The translations under genes and the position numbers were made by a program. From Candidatus Competibacteraceae bacterium (lineage in GTDB: Bacteria; Pseudomonadota; Gammaproteobacteria; Competibacterales; Competibacteraceae): a stretch of DNA of 64,000 bases. The notes under the pieces are model-generated. The model did not search any database. It saw only the letters and a program-made list of their open reading frames with translations, and had not been told where the DNA came from. The stretch spans positions 434,001-498,000 of the forward strand of contig JADJQQ010000004.1 in assembly GCA_016712625.1 (NCBI GenBank). The letters run 5' to 3'. Below are positions 1 to 9,511 of this stretch, piece after piece. Position 1 is the stretch's first letter; the number at the start of each line of letters is the position of its first letter.

Positions 1-709
1 GGCGGTCATCGCCGATGGCGCTCGCCGCATTTAAACCTTCTTCGATATCACCCGATTCCAGAATCTGGCGAGCTTTCTGGGCATGATTGGCCCAAACCCC
101 GGCAAAACAGTCCGCCTGCAATTCCAGTCGCACCGATACACTGTTGGCTTGGGCTTCGCTAGCGCGAGCGCGCAAAGCCTCCACCTTACTGGTGATGCCC
201 ATCAGGTTTTGGACATGATGACCAATCTCGTGTGAGATCACATAAGCTTGGGCAAAATCGCCGGGTGCCTTAAACCGCCGTTGGAGTTCGTCAAAAAATT
301 GCAGATCAATATAGACTTTTTGATCGGCTGGACAATAAAACGGGCCAACGGCGGACTGGGCAAAACCGCACGCCGATTGCACCGCGCCGGTAAACAATAC
401 CAGTTTCGGCTCCTGATACGTGGCGCCCATCTGCCGGAACAAGGCATTCCACGTATCTTCAGTATCGGCCAGAACGACAGAGACAAATTGGCGCGCTTCG
501 TCCTGAGCCGCGGATACGGGAACGGCTTGCCCGGACGGCGCGCGGCTCGGCGGTCCGCTTTCAAGCAACGCGCTGGGATCGACGCCAAAAAACATGGCGA
601 TTAGCACGATCACGACTGTACCAATGCCTCCGCCCGCGACGACGGGTGCCGCCCGAAAGCCCCGCCGATCTTCAACATTGTCACTCTCTCTTCTGTTTCT
701 CCACCGCAT
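1..709 (-). CDS. Neutral zinc metallopeptidase, YpfJ family (C-terminus cut by window edge)
   Basis: A minus-strand frame with no stop runs from ATG at 709 to the left edge, giving 236 residues of an expected 280-300. The N-terminus is basic (MRWRNRRESDN). A glycine-rich membrane segment follows at about residues 20-45, ending in FFGVDPS. Then comes a globular domain with HEIGHH at residues 160-165, the zinc-binding HExxH motif. ELQADCFAGVW downstream holds the conserved acidic residues of this family. The family is membrane-anchored, with the peptidase domain predicted outside the cytoplasm; substrates are unknown. The start was chosen because it begins the conserved basic N-terminus. Gene and neighbours show no operon link: ppdK lies downstream of its promoter region on the same strand. 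Confidence 0.85.
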   Translation of the reverse strand, partial: MRWRNRRESDNVEDRRGFRAAPVVAGGGIGTVVIVLIAMFFGVDPSALLESGPPSRAPSGQAVPVSAAQDEARQFVSVVLADTEDTWNALFRQMGATYQEPKLVLFTGAVQSACGFAQSAVGPFYCPADQKVYIDLQFFDELQRRFKAPGDFAQAYVISHEIGHHVQNLMGITSKVEALRARASEAQANSVSVRLELQADCFAGVWANHAQKARQILESGDIEEGLNAASAIGDDR

Positions 710-814
710 GGAAGCCTCTCTTATTTTTACAATACCGCCATCGGAACTTCCCTGATTGCAACCTCGAATTCCTCTCGCTGCCTGCCTTGCAAATCATACA
801 TGACATAAACGAAG

Positions 815-836
815 AAGGGCGGCAAAAGCCGCCCTT
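815..836 (-). terminator. Hairpin downstream of ppdK (distal)
   Basis: A perfect 9-bp stem (aagggcggc / gccgccctt) with an AAAA loop lies about 55 bases past the ppdK stop. On the minus strand it is followed by CTTCGTTT, a weak U-rich tail. It probably ends the ppdK transcript together with the neighbouring hairpin. Confidence 0.6.
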
Positions 837-844
837 GGCATTCT

Positions 845-879
845 CTTACCGGCGGCATCACTTTGACGCCGCCGGTAAG
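845..879 (-). terminator. Hairpin immediately downstream of ppdK
   Basis: A perfect 12-bp inverted repeat (cttaccggcggc / gccgccggtaag) with an 11-base loop starts 13 bases past the ppdK stop. It has no T tract of its own, so it may act as a 3' stabilising structure rather than an intrinsic terminator. Confidence 0.5.
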
Positions 880-891
880 AATGGCAACAAC

Positions 892-3645
892 TTAGGGCTG
901 ATAGTTCCCCTCCAGCAATTTGGCGTGCGCCGCCGCCAGCCGGGCGATCGGCACGCGCGGCGAGGAGCAGGACACGTAGGTCAGATTGGCATAGTGGCAG
1001 AACCGCATTGAGCGCGGATGACCGCCCTGCTCGCCGCAGATACCGACCTTAAGGGCATTGCGGGTCTTGCGGCCGTTAGTGACCGCAAATGACATTAACT
1101 GTCCGACGCCGGCCGTGTCCAGCGCCTCGAACGGGTTGTCCTTGAGGATGCCCGCTGAATTGTAGAACGGCAGGAACTTATTCTCGGCATCCTCGCGAGA
1201 GAACGAGAAGGTCGCCTGCGTCAAGTCATTGGTGCCGAAGGAGAAGAATTCGGCCACTCCGGCGATCTCTTCGGCGCGCAGACAGGCTCGCACCACTTCC
1301 ATCATGGTGCCAAACTCAAAATGCACCTTGACGGCGTACTTGGCCTCGACCTCGGGCAGCACCTCATCCACCAGCGCTTTCACCCGCTTGAGTTCTTCCA
1401 CGGTGCAGACCTGCGGCACCATGATTTCGGGATGGACGTTGACCTTCTCCTGAATGCACTCGGCCGCCGCTTCCAGGATGGCGCGAATCTGCATTTTGTA
1501 GATTTCGGGGTAGGTCAAGCCGAGACGGACACCGCGATGGCCCAGCATCGGGTTGATTTCGTGCAGGGCGCGCGCCTTCTGCAAGATCTCTTCCTTCTTG
1601 GCCAGCACGTCGGCGACCAGATGACTGTCGTTCAGGATGCCCAGCTGCTCGACGGCCTTGGGATTGGCCTGCGCCAGAATCTGGCTGATCGCCTCCAAGC
1701 CCTGCGCGGTCTGTCGCAGATGACGCAGGTGCTCAATATCGTCAATCAGCGTCTGCTCGGAGGGCAGGAACTCGTGAATCGGCGGATCAAGCAGGCGCAC
1801 CGTGACGGGGCGTGGGGCCATGGCCCGGAAAATTTCCTTGAAATCACTGCGCTGCATCGGCAACAGCTTGGCCAACGCCGCTTCGCGGTCTTCGGTGGTC
1901 TCGGCCAGGATCATCTCCAGCACGGTCGGCAAGCGTTCCTTGGCGTTAAACATCCGCTCGGTGCGGCACAGGCCAATGCCCATCGCCCCGTAGTTGGAAG
2001 CGCGTTGCGCCGCATCTGGAGTATCCGCATTCGCCATCACCTTGAGGGTGGCGATTTCGTCGGCCCAGCCCAACAGCGTCCGCAATTCCGGGGTGAATTC
2101 CGGTTCAACCGTCGGTACATCGCCAAAGTACACCGCGCCGGTGCCGCCATCGATGGTCAACACATCGCCTTCGTGCAGCACTTTGTCGCCGATGATGGCC
2201 TGGCGCTGATGGACGTTAACCTGAATGGCTTCCGCGCCCACCACGCAGGGTTTGCCCATGCCGCGCGCCACCACCGCCGCGTGCGAGGTCTTGCCGCCGC
2301 GACTGGTCAGAATACCCACTGCGGCGAAGAAGCCGTGAATGTCCTCCGGCTTGGTTTCCTCGCGCATCAGGATGATATTTTCGCCAGCGCCGCGACCACG
2401 TTTGACGGCGGTGTCGGCGTCGAACACGATCTTGCCCGATGAGGCGCCGGGCGATGCGCCCATGCCCACCGCGGCCGGCGCGGCTTTATGCTTGGGGTCG
2501 AGCTGCGGGAACATCATCTGTTCCAGCGATTCCGGGTCGATCCGCAACAAGGCTTTTTCGCGGGTGATCAGGCCCTCATTCGCCATTTCCACCGAACTGC
2601 GCACCATACCCTGGGCGTTCATCTTGCCGTTGCGAGTTTGCAGGCAGTACAGCACACCCTTCTCAATGGTGTACTCGTAGTCCTGCACCTCGTGATAATG
2701 GCCTTCCAGCTTGTTGCGCAATTCCACCAGTTGCCGGTACAAATCCGGCATTTCGTCCTTCATCGCCGCGACCGGCTTCGGGGTGCGGATGCCGGCCACC
2801 ACGTCTTCGCCCTGGGCGTTGACCAGGTATTCACCGTACATGACGTTTTCGCCGGTGCCGGGATCGCGGGTAAAACCGACGCCGGTGGAGCAATCATTGC
2901 CCATGTTGCCAAACACCATGGTCACGATATTGACGGCAGTGCCGCTGGCCTGCTCGGGAGTGATCTTGAATTCGCGGCGGTAATCCACAGCGCGCTGGCC
3001 CATCCAGGAGCCGAACACCGCTTTGACCGCCAGTTCTAGTTGCTCATAAGGGTCTTGTGGGAAGGGTCGCCCGGTTTGCTCCTGAACAACTTGCAGGAAC
3101 AACCGCCCGATATCGCGGAGGTCTTCAGCGCTCAGGCCCAGATCGATCTTGACGCCAGCGCGGCGCTTGATCGCTTCAAAGTGTTCGTCAAAGAAATGAT
3201 CATCCACGTTCAGCGCGATTTTGCCAAATAACTGGATGAAGCGGCGATAAGCGTCATAACCAAAGCGTTCGTTGCCGGTCAGCTTGATCAAGCCCGCCAG
3301 CGTGTTCTCGTTCAGACCGAGATTCAGAATGGTGTCCATCATGCCCGGCATCGACATGGCGGAACCGGAGCGCACCGATACCAGCAAAGGATTGGCCGCG
3401 CCGCCGAACTGCTTGCCGGTTTCCTGTTCCAGCCAAGCCATGTTCTCGCGCACGCTACTCATCAGCCCCTCGGGCAGACGGTTATCGGCGATGTAATCCA
3501 GACAGGCTTCGGTGGTGATCACGAAACCAGGCGGCACCCGCAAACCGATTTGGGTCATTTCACAGAGGTTGGCACCCTTACCGCCCAGCAACATTTTGTT
3601 CTTGCCGTCGCCTTCGGTGTATTTATAAATGTACTTTTTCGCCAT
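892..3645 (-). CDS. ppdK: Pyruvate, phosphate dikinase
   Basis: Interconverts pyruvate + ATP + Pi with PEP + AMP + PPi in the cytoplasm, giving reversible flux between glycolysis and gluconeogenesis. It is 917 residues, the usual size. The N-terminal ATP-grasp region starts MAKKYIYKYTEG and contains the glycine-rich LLGGKGANLCEM segment. The central swivelling domain carries the phospho-histidine in TSRGGKTSHAAVV (His455). The C-terminal PEP/pyruvate barrel has LCRTERMF and the catalytic cysteine in GICGEQGGHP (Cys870). These residues distinguish it from PEP synthase and enzyme I. The gene is monocistronic, with two hairpins past its stop. The preceding 398 bases separate it from the divergent ibaG. 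The usual regulator (PpdK regulatory protein, DUF299) is not in this window. Confidence 0.97.
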   Translation of the reverse strand: MAKKYIYKYTEGDGKNKMLLGGKGANLCEMTQIGLRVPPGFVITTEACLDYIADNRLPEGLMSSVRENMAWLEQETGKQFGGAANPLLVSVRSGSAMSMPGMMDTILNLGLNENTLAGLIKLTGNERFGYDAYRRFIQLFGKIALNVDDHFFDEHFEAIKRRAGVKIDLGLSAEDLRDIGRLFLQVVQEQTGRPFPQDPYEQLELAVKAVFGSWMGQRAVDYRREFKITPEQASGTAVNIVTMVFGNMGNDCSTGVGFTRDPGTGENVMYGEYLVNAQGEDVVAGIRTPKPVAAMKDEMPDLYRQLVELRNKLEGHYHEVQDYEYTIEKGVLYCLQTRNGKMNAQGMVRSSVEMANEGLITREKALLRIDPESLEQMMFPQLDPKHKAAPAAVGMGASPGASSGKIVFDADTAVKRGRGAGENIILMREETKPEDIHGFFAAVGILTSRGGKTSHAAVVARGMGKPCVVGAEAIQVNVHQRQAIIGDKVLHEGDVLTIDGGTGAVYFGDVPTVEPEFTPELRTLLGWADEIATLKVMANADTPDAAQRASNYGAMGIGLCRTERMFNAKERLPTVLEMILAETTEDREAALAKLLPMQRSDFKEIFRAMAPRPVTVRLLDPPIHEFLPSEQTLIDDIEHLRHLRQTAQGLEAISQILAQANPKAVEQLGILNDSHLVADVLAKKEEILQKARALHEINPMLGHRGVRLGLTYPEIYKMQIRAILEAAAECIQEKVNVHPEIMVPQVCTVEELKRVKALVDEVLPEVEAKYAVKVHFEFGTMMEVVRACLRAEEIAGVAEFFSFGTNDLTQATFSFSREDAENKFLPFYNSAGILKDNPFEALDTAGVGQLMSFAVTNGRKTRNALKVGICGEQGGHPRSMRFCHYANLTYVSCSSPRVPIARLAAAHAKLLEGNYQP

Positions 3646-4043
3646 GATCCTACCTTTATGATGATTGAGATGGATATCGGAAACCTTCCGATGCCGTCAT
3701 AGCATAGACCATTCAGCACCGCCATGATCGGCTTCGGCGTTCTAGCCAAGTCTGGGAACTGGATATGATTGCGGGAACGAAGGGGATTCCGGAAAAATAC
3801 CCGCGCCGGCCAACACGCCGGTCGGCATCGCCATAAAAAGATAGCCCCTAGAAACGGTAATTGCCAAGCTCCATCGGATATAATGATCGGCGGTTGGTTT
3901 GACGCGTCGGCGGCTTCACCGGAGACTGTGTGGCTCTATTAGCGCAATCCGCTTCTGATTCCCAACGCATTCCCTTCTTGATTGCGACGGTATTCTTCGG
4001 TTTTCCAGCAGTCCAAATCCTTAACTTACTCCAGTATTTCCAT
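3646..4043. other. Intergenic region between divergent ppdK and ibaG
   Basis: 398 bases that must contain the promoters of both divergent genes. A GC-rich inverted patch lies around 3800-3830 (cgccggccaacacgccggtcggc). Open frames here lack family resemblance. An in-frame extension of ibaG to 3930 exists, but it would give a protein longer than BolA-family norms. I see no confident promoter boxes. Confidence 0.4.
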
Positions 4044-4289
4044 ATGCAGGCCAAAGATATAGAACAGTTGATCGAACAGCATCTGCCCAACGCCAGCGTC
4101 ATGGTTCACGGCGATGACGGCGTTCATTTCGAAGCCGTGGTCATCAGCGAAGATTTCGCCGGCAAATCGCTGCTGCAACAGCACCGCTTGGTCTATGCGG
4201 CTCTGGGTGGACGGATGGAGCGCGAGGAAATCCACGCGCTTTCTCTCAAGACCTACACGCCGGAAGCCTGGCGCCAGCAACAATCCTGA
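4044..4289 (+). CDS. ibaG: BolA family protein IbaG
   Basis: An 81-residue BolA-like protein, from MQAKDIEQLIEQ to the C-terminus. The conserved core VHGDDGVHFEAVVISEDFAGKS matches the BolA fold, and the late LVYAALGGRM segment is the conserved helix. BolA/IbaG proteins bind monothiol glutaredoxins with shared [2Fe-2S] clusters and are linked to iron and acid stress. An in-frame GTG at 3930 would add a hydrophobic 38 residues that the family lacks, so ATG 4044 is preferred although its ribosome binding site is weak. It lies 18 bases ahead of murA, the classic ibaG-murA pair. Confidence 0.88.
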   Translation: MQAKDIEQLIEQHLPNASVMVHGDDGVHFEAVVISEDFAGKSLLQQHRLVYAALGGRMEREEIHALSLKTYTPEAWRQQQS

Positions 4290-4307
4290 TTGGTATAAAG
4301 CATCTAA

Positions 4308-5567
4308 ATGAGCAAATTGATCATCAACGGGGGCGTTCCCCTACAGGGCGAATTGCGGGCTTCCGGCGCCAAAAATGCGGTACTGCCGATTTTGGCGGCT
4401 ACCCTGCTAGCCGACGCCCCCATGACCATCCGCAACGTGCCGCATTTGCAAGATGTCACTACCACCATGGAATTGTTGGGCCGCATGGGCGTGGATCTGG
4501 TGGTGGACGAGCGGATGAATATCCAGGTGGACCCACGCACCATCCACACCTTCCAGGCTCCTTACGAGTTGGTCAAGACCATGCGTGCCTCGATTCTGGT
4601 GCTCGGTCCGCTGGTGGCCCGTTTCGGCCAGGCCGAGGTTTCATTGCCCGGCGGTTGCGCCATCGGCTCGCGGCCAGTGAACTTGCACATCAAGGGGTTG
4701 GAAGCGATGGGAGCTGATATCAAGGTCGAGAACGGTTATATCCGCGCCCGCGCCAACCGACTTAAAGGCGCGCATATCGCGCTGGATTTGGTAACGGTGA
4801 CCGGCACCGAAAACCTGCTGATGGCCGCCGCGCTGGCGCGCGGCACCACCATCATCGAGAACGCCGCTCGCGAACCGGAAGTCGTCGATTTAGCGGATTG
4901 TCTTAATGCAATGGGTGCGCAAATCACCGGCGCTGGCACCGATACGCTGGTCATCGAAGGCGTTGAACGGCTCGACGGCGCTAATTATCAAGTTCTGCCC
5001 GATCGCATTGAAACCGGCACCTATCTACTGGCGGGCGCGATCACCGGCGGTCGGGTCAAGGTCAAAGACACTCGCCCGGACACGTTGGAAGCTGTATTGC
5101 TTAAGATGGAGGAAGCCGGCATCCAGGTGAACACCGGGCCAGACTGGATCGAAGTCGACATGGCCGGCAAGCGTCCCAAAGCCGTGCGCATTCGCACCGC
5201 GCCCTATCCCGCCTTTCCCACCGACATGCAGGCCCAGTTCGTCGCGCTCAACGCCGTTGCTGAGGGCGTTGGCATGATTACCGAAACCGTGTTCGAAAAT
5301 CGCTTTATGCACGTTCAAGAACTCCATCGCATGGGCGCTCAAATCGAATTAGAAGGCAACACCGCCATCAGCATCGGTGTCCCTCGCTTGACTGGCGCGC
5401 CGGTGATGGCCACCGACCTGCGCGCCTCGGCTAGTTTGATTTTGGCGGCGTTGGTCGCGGACGGCGACACGGTGCTGGATCGGATTTATCACATCGACCG
5501 CGGCTATGACTGCATTGAGGAAAAGCTGTCGCATCTGGGCGCACGCATCCGTCGGACGCCGGGTTAA
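4308..5567 (+). CDS. murA: UDP-N-acetylglucosamine 1-carboxyvinyltransferase
   Basis: Catalyses the first committed step of peptidoglycan synthesis, transferring enolpyruvate from PEP to UDP-GlcNAc. It is 419 residues, the normal length. The N-terminus MSKLIINGGVPLQGE and SGAKNAVLP carry the substrate-binding Lys-Asn pair. The loop LPGGCAIGSRPVNLH holds the catalytic cysteine (Cys117), so fosfomycin sensitivity would be expected. The C-terminal half has FPTDMQAQF and RASASLILAALVADG. It starts 18 bases after ibaG and precedes hisG by 7 bases, the arrangement seen in many Gammaproteobacteria. Confidence 0.97.
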   Translation: MSKLIINGGVPLQGELRASGAKNAVLPILAATLLADAPMTIRNVPHLQDVTTTMELLGRMGVDLVVDERMNIQVDPRTIHTFQAPYELVKTMRASILVLGPLVARFGQAEVSLPGGCAIGSRPVNLHIKGLEAMGADIKVENGYIRARANRLKGAHIALDLVTVTGTENLLMAAALARGTTIIENAAREPEVVDLADCLNAMGAQITGAGTDTLVIEGVERLDGANYQVLPDRIETGTYLLAGAITGGRVKVKDTRPDTLEAVLLKMEEAGIQVNTGPDWIEVDMAGKRPKAVRIRTAPYPAFPTDMQAQFVALNAVAEGVGMITETVFENRFMHVQELHRMGAQIELEGNTAISIGVPRLTGAPVMATDLRASASLILAALVADGDTVLDRIYHIDRGYDCIEEKLSHLGARIRRTPG

Positions 5568-5574
5568 AAGCTCC

Positions 5575-6207
5575 ATGACCGCGCCGTTGACCATCGCCCT
5601 ATCCAAGGGTCGGATTTTCAAGGAGACGCTACCCTTACTGGCCGCGGCCGGTATTGTGCCGGCCGATGATCCCGAAACCAGCCGCAAGCTGATTTTGGAC
5701 ACCGATCAGACCGATGTGAAGCTAGTCATCATCCGCGCCACCGATGTGCCCACTTACGTTCAATACGGCGCGGCGGATCTGGGTATCGCCGGTAAGGATG
5801 TGTTATTGGAACACGGCGGCGAAGGGTTATACGAACCGCTCGATTTGCGGATTGCACGCTGCCGCTTGATGGTGGCGGGCCGCCCCGAACACCCTCCTCG
5901 CTTGCGCCGACCCCGGATTGCGACCAAGTTCGCCAACACCACCCGCCGCTATTTCGCCGACCAGGGCCGCCAAGTCGAAGTCATCAAGCTCTACGGTTCA
6001 ATGGAGCTAGCGCCGCTAGTGGGGCTAGCCGATTACATCGTCGATGTGGTCGATACTGGCAATACCTTGAAGGCCAACGGGCTGGCGCCGCTGGAGCACA
6101 TCGCCGACATCAGCTCGCGCTTGATCGTCAATAAAGCGGCCATGAAGATGAAACACACCCGAATCAAGGCGATCATGGCGCGCATGGCGGCGGCGGTGGG
6201 CGACTGA
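5575..6207 (+). CDS. hisG: ATP phosphoribosyltransferase, short form (catalytic subunit)
   Basis: First enzyme of histidine synthesis: ATP + PRPP to phosphoribosyl-ATP. It is 210 residues from ATG 5575 (MTAPLTIALSKGRI), placed 7 bases after the murA stop. The frame stays open upstream into murA, but that extension is unrelated. It has the domain pattern of the short form: DLGIAGKDVLLE in the first lobe, and LYGSMELAPLVGLADYIVDVVDTG for PRPP binding. It ends without the C-terminal histidine-sensing domain. Short HisG needs the HisRS-like partner HisZ, which is not in the window. Confidence 0.95.
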   Translation: MTAPLTIALSKGRIFKETLPLLAAAGIVPADDPETSRKLILDTDQTDVKLVIIRATDVPTYVQYGAADLGIAGKDVLLEHGGEGLYEPLDLRIARCRLMVAGRPEHPPRLRRPRIATKFANTTRRYFADQGRQVEVIKLYGSMELAPLVGLADYIVDVVDTGNTLKANGLAPLEHIADISSRLIVNKAAMKMKHTRIKAIMARMAAAVGD

Positions 6208-6270
6208 CATCCTTAAGCGCCATCACCTTTACCTTCCAGAGAAGACGTTCCGCCTTAGAGAACCCAATCC

Positions 6271-7587
6271 ATGCTGGATATTCAACGCCTGACGACCGCC
6301 CATCTTGATTTCTGGCCACGCTTGGAAGCTTTAACGGCGTGGGAAGGCGTCGCCGATGAAACCGTGACCGCCACGGTGCGAGAAATTCTCGCTCAAGTAC
6401 GCGCGCGGGGCGATGACGCCCTGCTGGAATACACTCACCGTTTTGACCGCCAGAAAGTGGAGCAAGCCTCTGATCTGGAAATTGCCGCGACCAGGCGACA
6501 ACAAGCTTTAGAGGCTATTCCCACCGACCAGCGAACGGCCTTGGAACTCGCCGCCGCTCGCATCCGTGCCTACGCCGAGCGCCAACAGCAAGAATCATGG
6601 ACCTTTACGGAAGCGGACGGCACCGTCTTGGGCCAGCAAGTGACGCCGCTGGATCGGGTCGGGCTGTACGTGCCCGGCGGGAAAGCCGCTTATCCGTCCT
6701 CGGTGCTGATGAACGCCATTCCCGCTAAAGTCGCGGGCGTGCCAGAAATTATTATGGTGGCGCCAACCCCAGAGGGCGTGCTCAACGAGCTGGTGTTGGC
6801 CGCCGCCGCCGTGGCGGGGGTAGACCGAGTATTTGCCATCGGTGGGGCGCAAGCGGTGGCGGCGCTGGCCTACGGCACCGCGACCGTGCCACGCGTGGAC
6901 AAGATTGTCGGACCGGGTAACGCCTACGTCGCCGCCGCCAAACGGCAAGTTTTCGGCGTGGTGGGCATCGACATGATTGCCGGGCCGTCGGAAATTTTAG
7001 TCGTCTGCGACGGGCTGACCGAGCCTGACTGGATCGCGATGGATTTATTCTCGCAAGCCGAGCACGACGAAGACGCCCAACCGATTTTGATTAGCCCGGA
7101 TGCGGTATTTCTGGATCGGGTCGCGGCCAGCATCAAGCGGCGGCTGCCGGAAATGGAACGACGCGACATCATCACAGCCTCGCTGAATCGACGGGCCGCG
7201 CTGATTCAGACGCGCGATCTGTCCGAAGCGGCGCAAATCGTCAACTTCATCGCGCCCGAACATCTGGAGCTGTCGGTGGAACGGCCCGAAGCGTTGTTGC
7301 CGTTGATCCGCCATGCCGGAGCGATTTTCATGGGTCGCCATACCCCAGAGGCGTTGGGTGATTACTGTGCTGGCCCTAACCACGTCTTGCCAACCTCGCG
7401 CACCGCCCGGTTTTCCTCACCGCTTGGCGTTTACGATTTTCAGAAACGCTCCAGCTTGATCCACTGTTCGCCGGCGGGAGCCACCGCCTTGGGCCGGATC
7501 GCCTCAATCCTAGCCCGTGGCGAAGGCTTGACCGCTCATGCACGTTCGGCGGAATTGCGGTTGCAACATCGAGAAAATGGCTCTTAA
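6271..7587 (+). CDS. hisD: Histidinol dehydrogenase
   Basis: Zinc and NAD-dependent enzyme oxidising histidinol to histidine in two steps. It is 438 residues. Family signatures are visible: LYVPGGKAAYPSSVLMNAIPAKVAG, FAIGGAQAVAALAYGT, VDKIVGPGNAYVAAAKR, IAGPSEILVV, and SQAEHDEDAQ with the metal and catalytic residues. GDYCAGPNHVLPT is near the C-terminus. It lies 63 bases after hisG and 70 bases before hisC, forming the hisGDC block. Other his genes are absent, as expected when the pathway is split across loci. Confidence 0.97.
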   Translation: MLDIQRLTTAHLDFWPRLEALTAWEGVADETVTATVREILAQVRARGDDALLEYTHRFDRQKVEQASDLEIAATRRQQALEAIPTDQRTALELAAARIRAYAERQQQESWTFTEADGTVLGQQVTPLDRVGLYVPGGKAAYPSSVLMNAIPAKVAGVPEIIMVAPTPEGVLNELVLAAAAVAGVDRVFAIGGAQAVAALAYGTATVPRVDKIVGPGNAYVAAAKRQVFGVVGIDMIAGPSEILVVCDGLTEPDWIAMDLFSQAEHDEDAQPILISPDAVFLDRVAASIKRRLPEMERRDIITASLNRRAALIQTRDLSEAAQIVNFIAPEHLELSVERPEALLPLIRHAGAIFMGRHTPEALGDYCAGPNHVLPTSRTARFSSPLGVYDFQKRSSLIHCSPAGATALGRIASILARGEGLTAHARSAELRLQHRENGS

Positions 7588-7657
7588 AGCACACATACTC
7601 AGTGGCAAAGCGGGGATGAACCCTAATAGCAGTGACGGAACCATTGCAGGATGATTT

Positions 7658-8725
7658 ATGAATAACCTTTACTGGAGTCCAGTCGTTCATCGGCTGACGC
7701 CTTATGTGCCGGGCGAGCAACCCAAGCTCACCAATCTGGTGAAGCTCAATACCAACGAAAATCCCTACGGCCCATCACCTCAGGTATTAGCTGCAATTGA
7801 GGCCGAACTGTCCAGCGCCCTCCGGCTATACCCCGATCCGACCGCTGAAAAGCTCAAGCAAGCCATCGCCACCTACTACGGGATCACACCCACGCAAGTC
7901 TTTGTCGGCAATGGCTCCGATGAAGTGCTCGCTTTCACTTTTCAGGCATTGCTCCAACATCCCGCGCCGCTGCTGTTCCCCGATATCACTTACAGCTTCT
8001 ATCCTGTCTATTGCCGGCTGTATGGGATCGATTATGAAACCGTGCCGCTGGCTGAGGATTTCACGCTACGGATCACTGATTATCAGCGTCCCAACGGTGG
8101 CGTCATTTTCGCCAATCCAAATGCCCCGACCGGCTGTTTCCTGCCCCTGACAGCTATTGAAGATTTGCTGATTCACAACCGCGATTCGGTGGTGATCATC
8201 GACGAAGCTTACATCGATTTCGGTGGTGACTCGGCGATTTCGCTGGTTGATCGCTATCCCAACCTGCTGGTTACCCAGACTCTTTCCAAATCTCGCTCAT
8301 TGGCTGGCTTGCGGGTCGGATTGGCAATCGGCCATCCCGGTTTGATCGAAGCCCTGGAACGGGTGAAAAACAGTTTCAATTCTTATCCGCTCGACCGTCT
8401 GGCTATTGCTGGCGCGGTGGCGGCTTTCGCCGACCACGAGCACTTCGAGCGTACTCGGCAAGCCGTGATCGCCAGCCGAGAAACCGTGAGTGCGACGCTG
8501 CGGAAACTGGGTTTCGAGGTATTACCTTCGACCGCCAATTTCCTGTTCGCCCGCCATCCCGCCCAGGATGCGGCGGAACTCGCGGCCGCCTTGCGACAAC
8601 GCAGCATCATCGTTCGTCATTTCCGCCAGCCGCGCATTCACCAGTTCCTGCGGATCACCGTCGGCAATCCCGAACAAAATGCCGCCTTGCTGGAGGCGCT
8701 TGGTAAGATAGTGGAATCACGTTAA
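7658..8725 (+). CDS. hisC: Histidinol-phosphate aminotransferase
   Basis: PLP-dependent class II aminotransferase converting imidazole-acetol phosphate and glutamate to histidinol phosphate. It is 355 residues. The opening LTPYVPGEQP and LVKLNTNENPYGPSP are typical HisC. VFVGNGSDEVLAFTFQALL binds the cofactor phosphate. VVIIDEAYIDF leads to TLSKSRSLAGLRVG, where the lysine of TLSKS forms the Schiff base. FLRITVGNPEQN closes the fold. Its stop overlaps the start of the next gene by one base (TAATG), so the two are translationally coupled. Confidence 0.96.
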   Translation: MNNLYWSPVVHRLTPYVPGEQPKLTNLVKLNTNENPYGPSPQVLAAIEAELSSALRLYPDPTAEKLKQAIATYYGITPTQVFVGNGSDEVLAFTFQALLQHPAPLLFPDITYSFYPVYCRLYGIDYETVPLAEDFTLRITDYQRPNGGVIFANPNAPTGCFLPLTAIEDLLIHNRDSVVIIDEAYIDFGGDSAISLVDRYPNLLVTQTLSKSRSLAGLRVGLAIGHPGLIEALERVKNSFNSYPLDRLAIAGAVAAFADHEHFERTRQAVIASRETVSATLRKLGFEVLPSTANFLFARHPAQDAAELAAALRQRSIIVRHFRQPRIHQFLRITVGNPEQNAALLEALGKIVESR

Positions 8726-9486
8726 TGGTTCGATTGAGGGAACTCACCGCCTATACCGACGGCTTGCTGTCAGCTGAAGCCTTCAACGACTATTGCCCCA
8801 ATGGCTTACAAGTTGAGGGTAGAGCTGAAGTTCACACCGTTATCGGTGGGGTAACCGCCTGTCAAAGGCTACTGGATGCAGCGGTCGAACGCCAAGCGGA
8901 CGCCGTCTTGGTACATCATGGCTATTTTTGGAAGGGTGAAGACCCTCGTCTCATCGGCATGAAGCAGAGACGGCTCGCCACCCTGCTCCGCCATAACATC
9001 AGCCTGATCGCTTACCACTTGCCGCTGGATGCCCACCCAGAACTGGGCAATAACGCTCAATTAGCCCGAGTGCTCGACCTGATGGTGTCCGGAACGGTTG
9101 GCGGCAACCACCGTACACCGGGACTGGTCATGCTGGGAGAGCTGCCCGATCCGCTAGCAGGGGACGCTTTTGCCGCTCAGCTGGCGCACCGCCTCGGTCG
9201 AGAACCGCTCTATATACCCGGCGGCCACGCCCCCATTCGCCGGCTAGCCTGGTGTACTGGCGGGGCGCAGTCTTTTATAGAAACCGCTCTAAACGCCGGC
9301 GTGGATGCTTTCCTGACCGGCGAAGCCTCGGAACAAACCGTCCATTTCGCCCGCGAGAATGGCTTGCATTTTTTCGCCGCTGGTCATCACGCGACCGAAC
9401 GCTATGGCGTACCCGCCTTAGGCGATCATTTAGGCAAGCAATTTGGCCTAAATTTTGTGTTCGTTGACATAGATAATCCGGTTTGA
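8725..9486 (+). CDS. Nif3-like dinuclear metal centre protein
   Basis: A 253-residue member of the Nif3/YbgI family, cytoplasmic toroid-forming proteins with a two-metal site. The biochemical role is unsettled; the 'GTP cyclohydrolase I type 2' label is historical. Visible signatures are FNDYCPNGLQVEG near the N-terminus, ADAVLVHHGYFWKGE with the metal-binding His-His pair, NISLIAYHLPLDAHPELGNNAQLA, and GEASEQTVHFARENGLHFFAAGHHATERYG with the second ligand set. It overlaps hisC by one base and appears to be the last gene of the murA-his unit. Confidence 0.9.
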   Translation: MVRLRELTAYTDGLLSAEAFNDYCPNGLQVEGRAEVHTVIGGVTACQRLLDAAVERQADAVLVHHGYFWKGEDPRLIGMKQRRLATLLRHNISLIAYHLPLDAHPELGNNAQLARVLDLMVSGTVGGNHRTPGLVMLGELPDPLAGDAFAAQLAHRLGREPLYIPGGHAPIRRLAWCTGGAQSFIETALNAGVDAFLTGEASEQTVHFARENGLHFFAAGHHATERYGVPALGDHLGKQFGLNFVFVDIDNPV

Positions 9487-9511
9487 ACCTGGCTCATCCC
9501 TAATAAATCCA

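Noticed and set aside
1321..2442. 373-codon plus-strand frame opposite ppdK
   Set aside because: It is an antisense shadow of the pyruvate phosphate dikinase gene, with no protein-family features of its own.
3930..4043. Longer version of ibaG starting at GTG 3930
   Set aside because: The extra residues have no counterpart in BolA-family proteins, which start at MQAKD-like positions.
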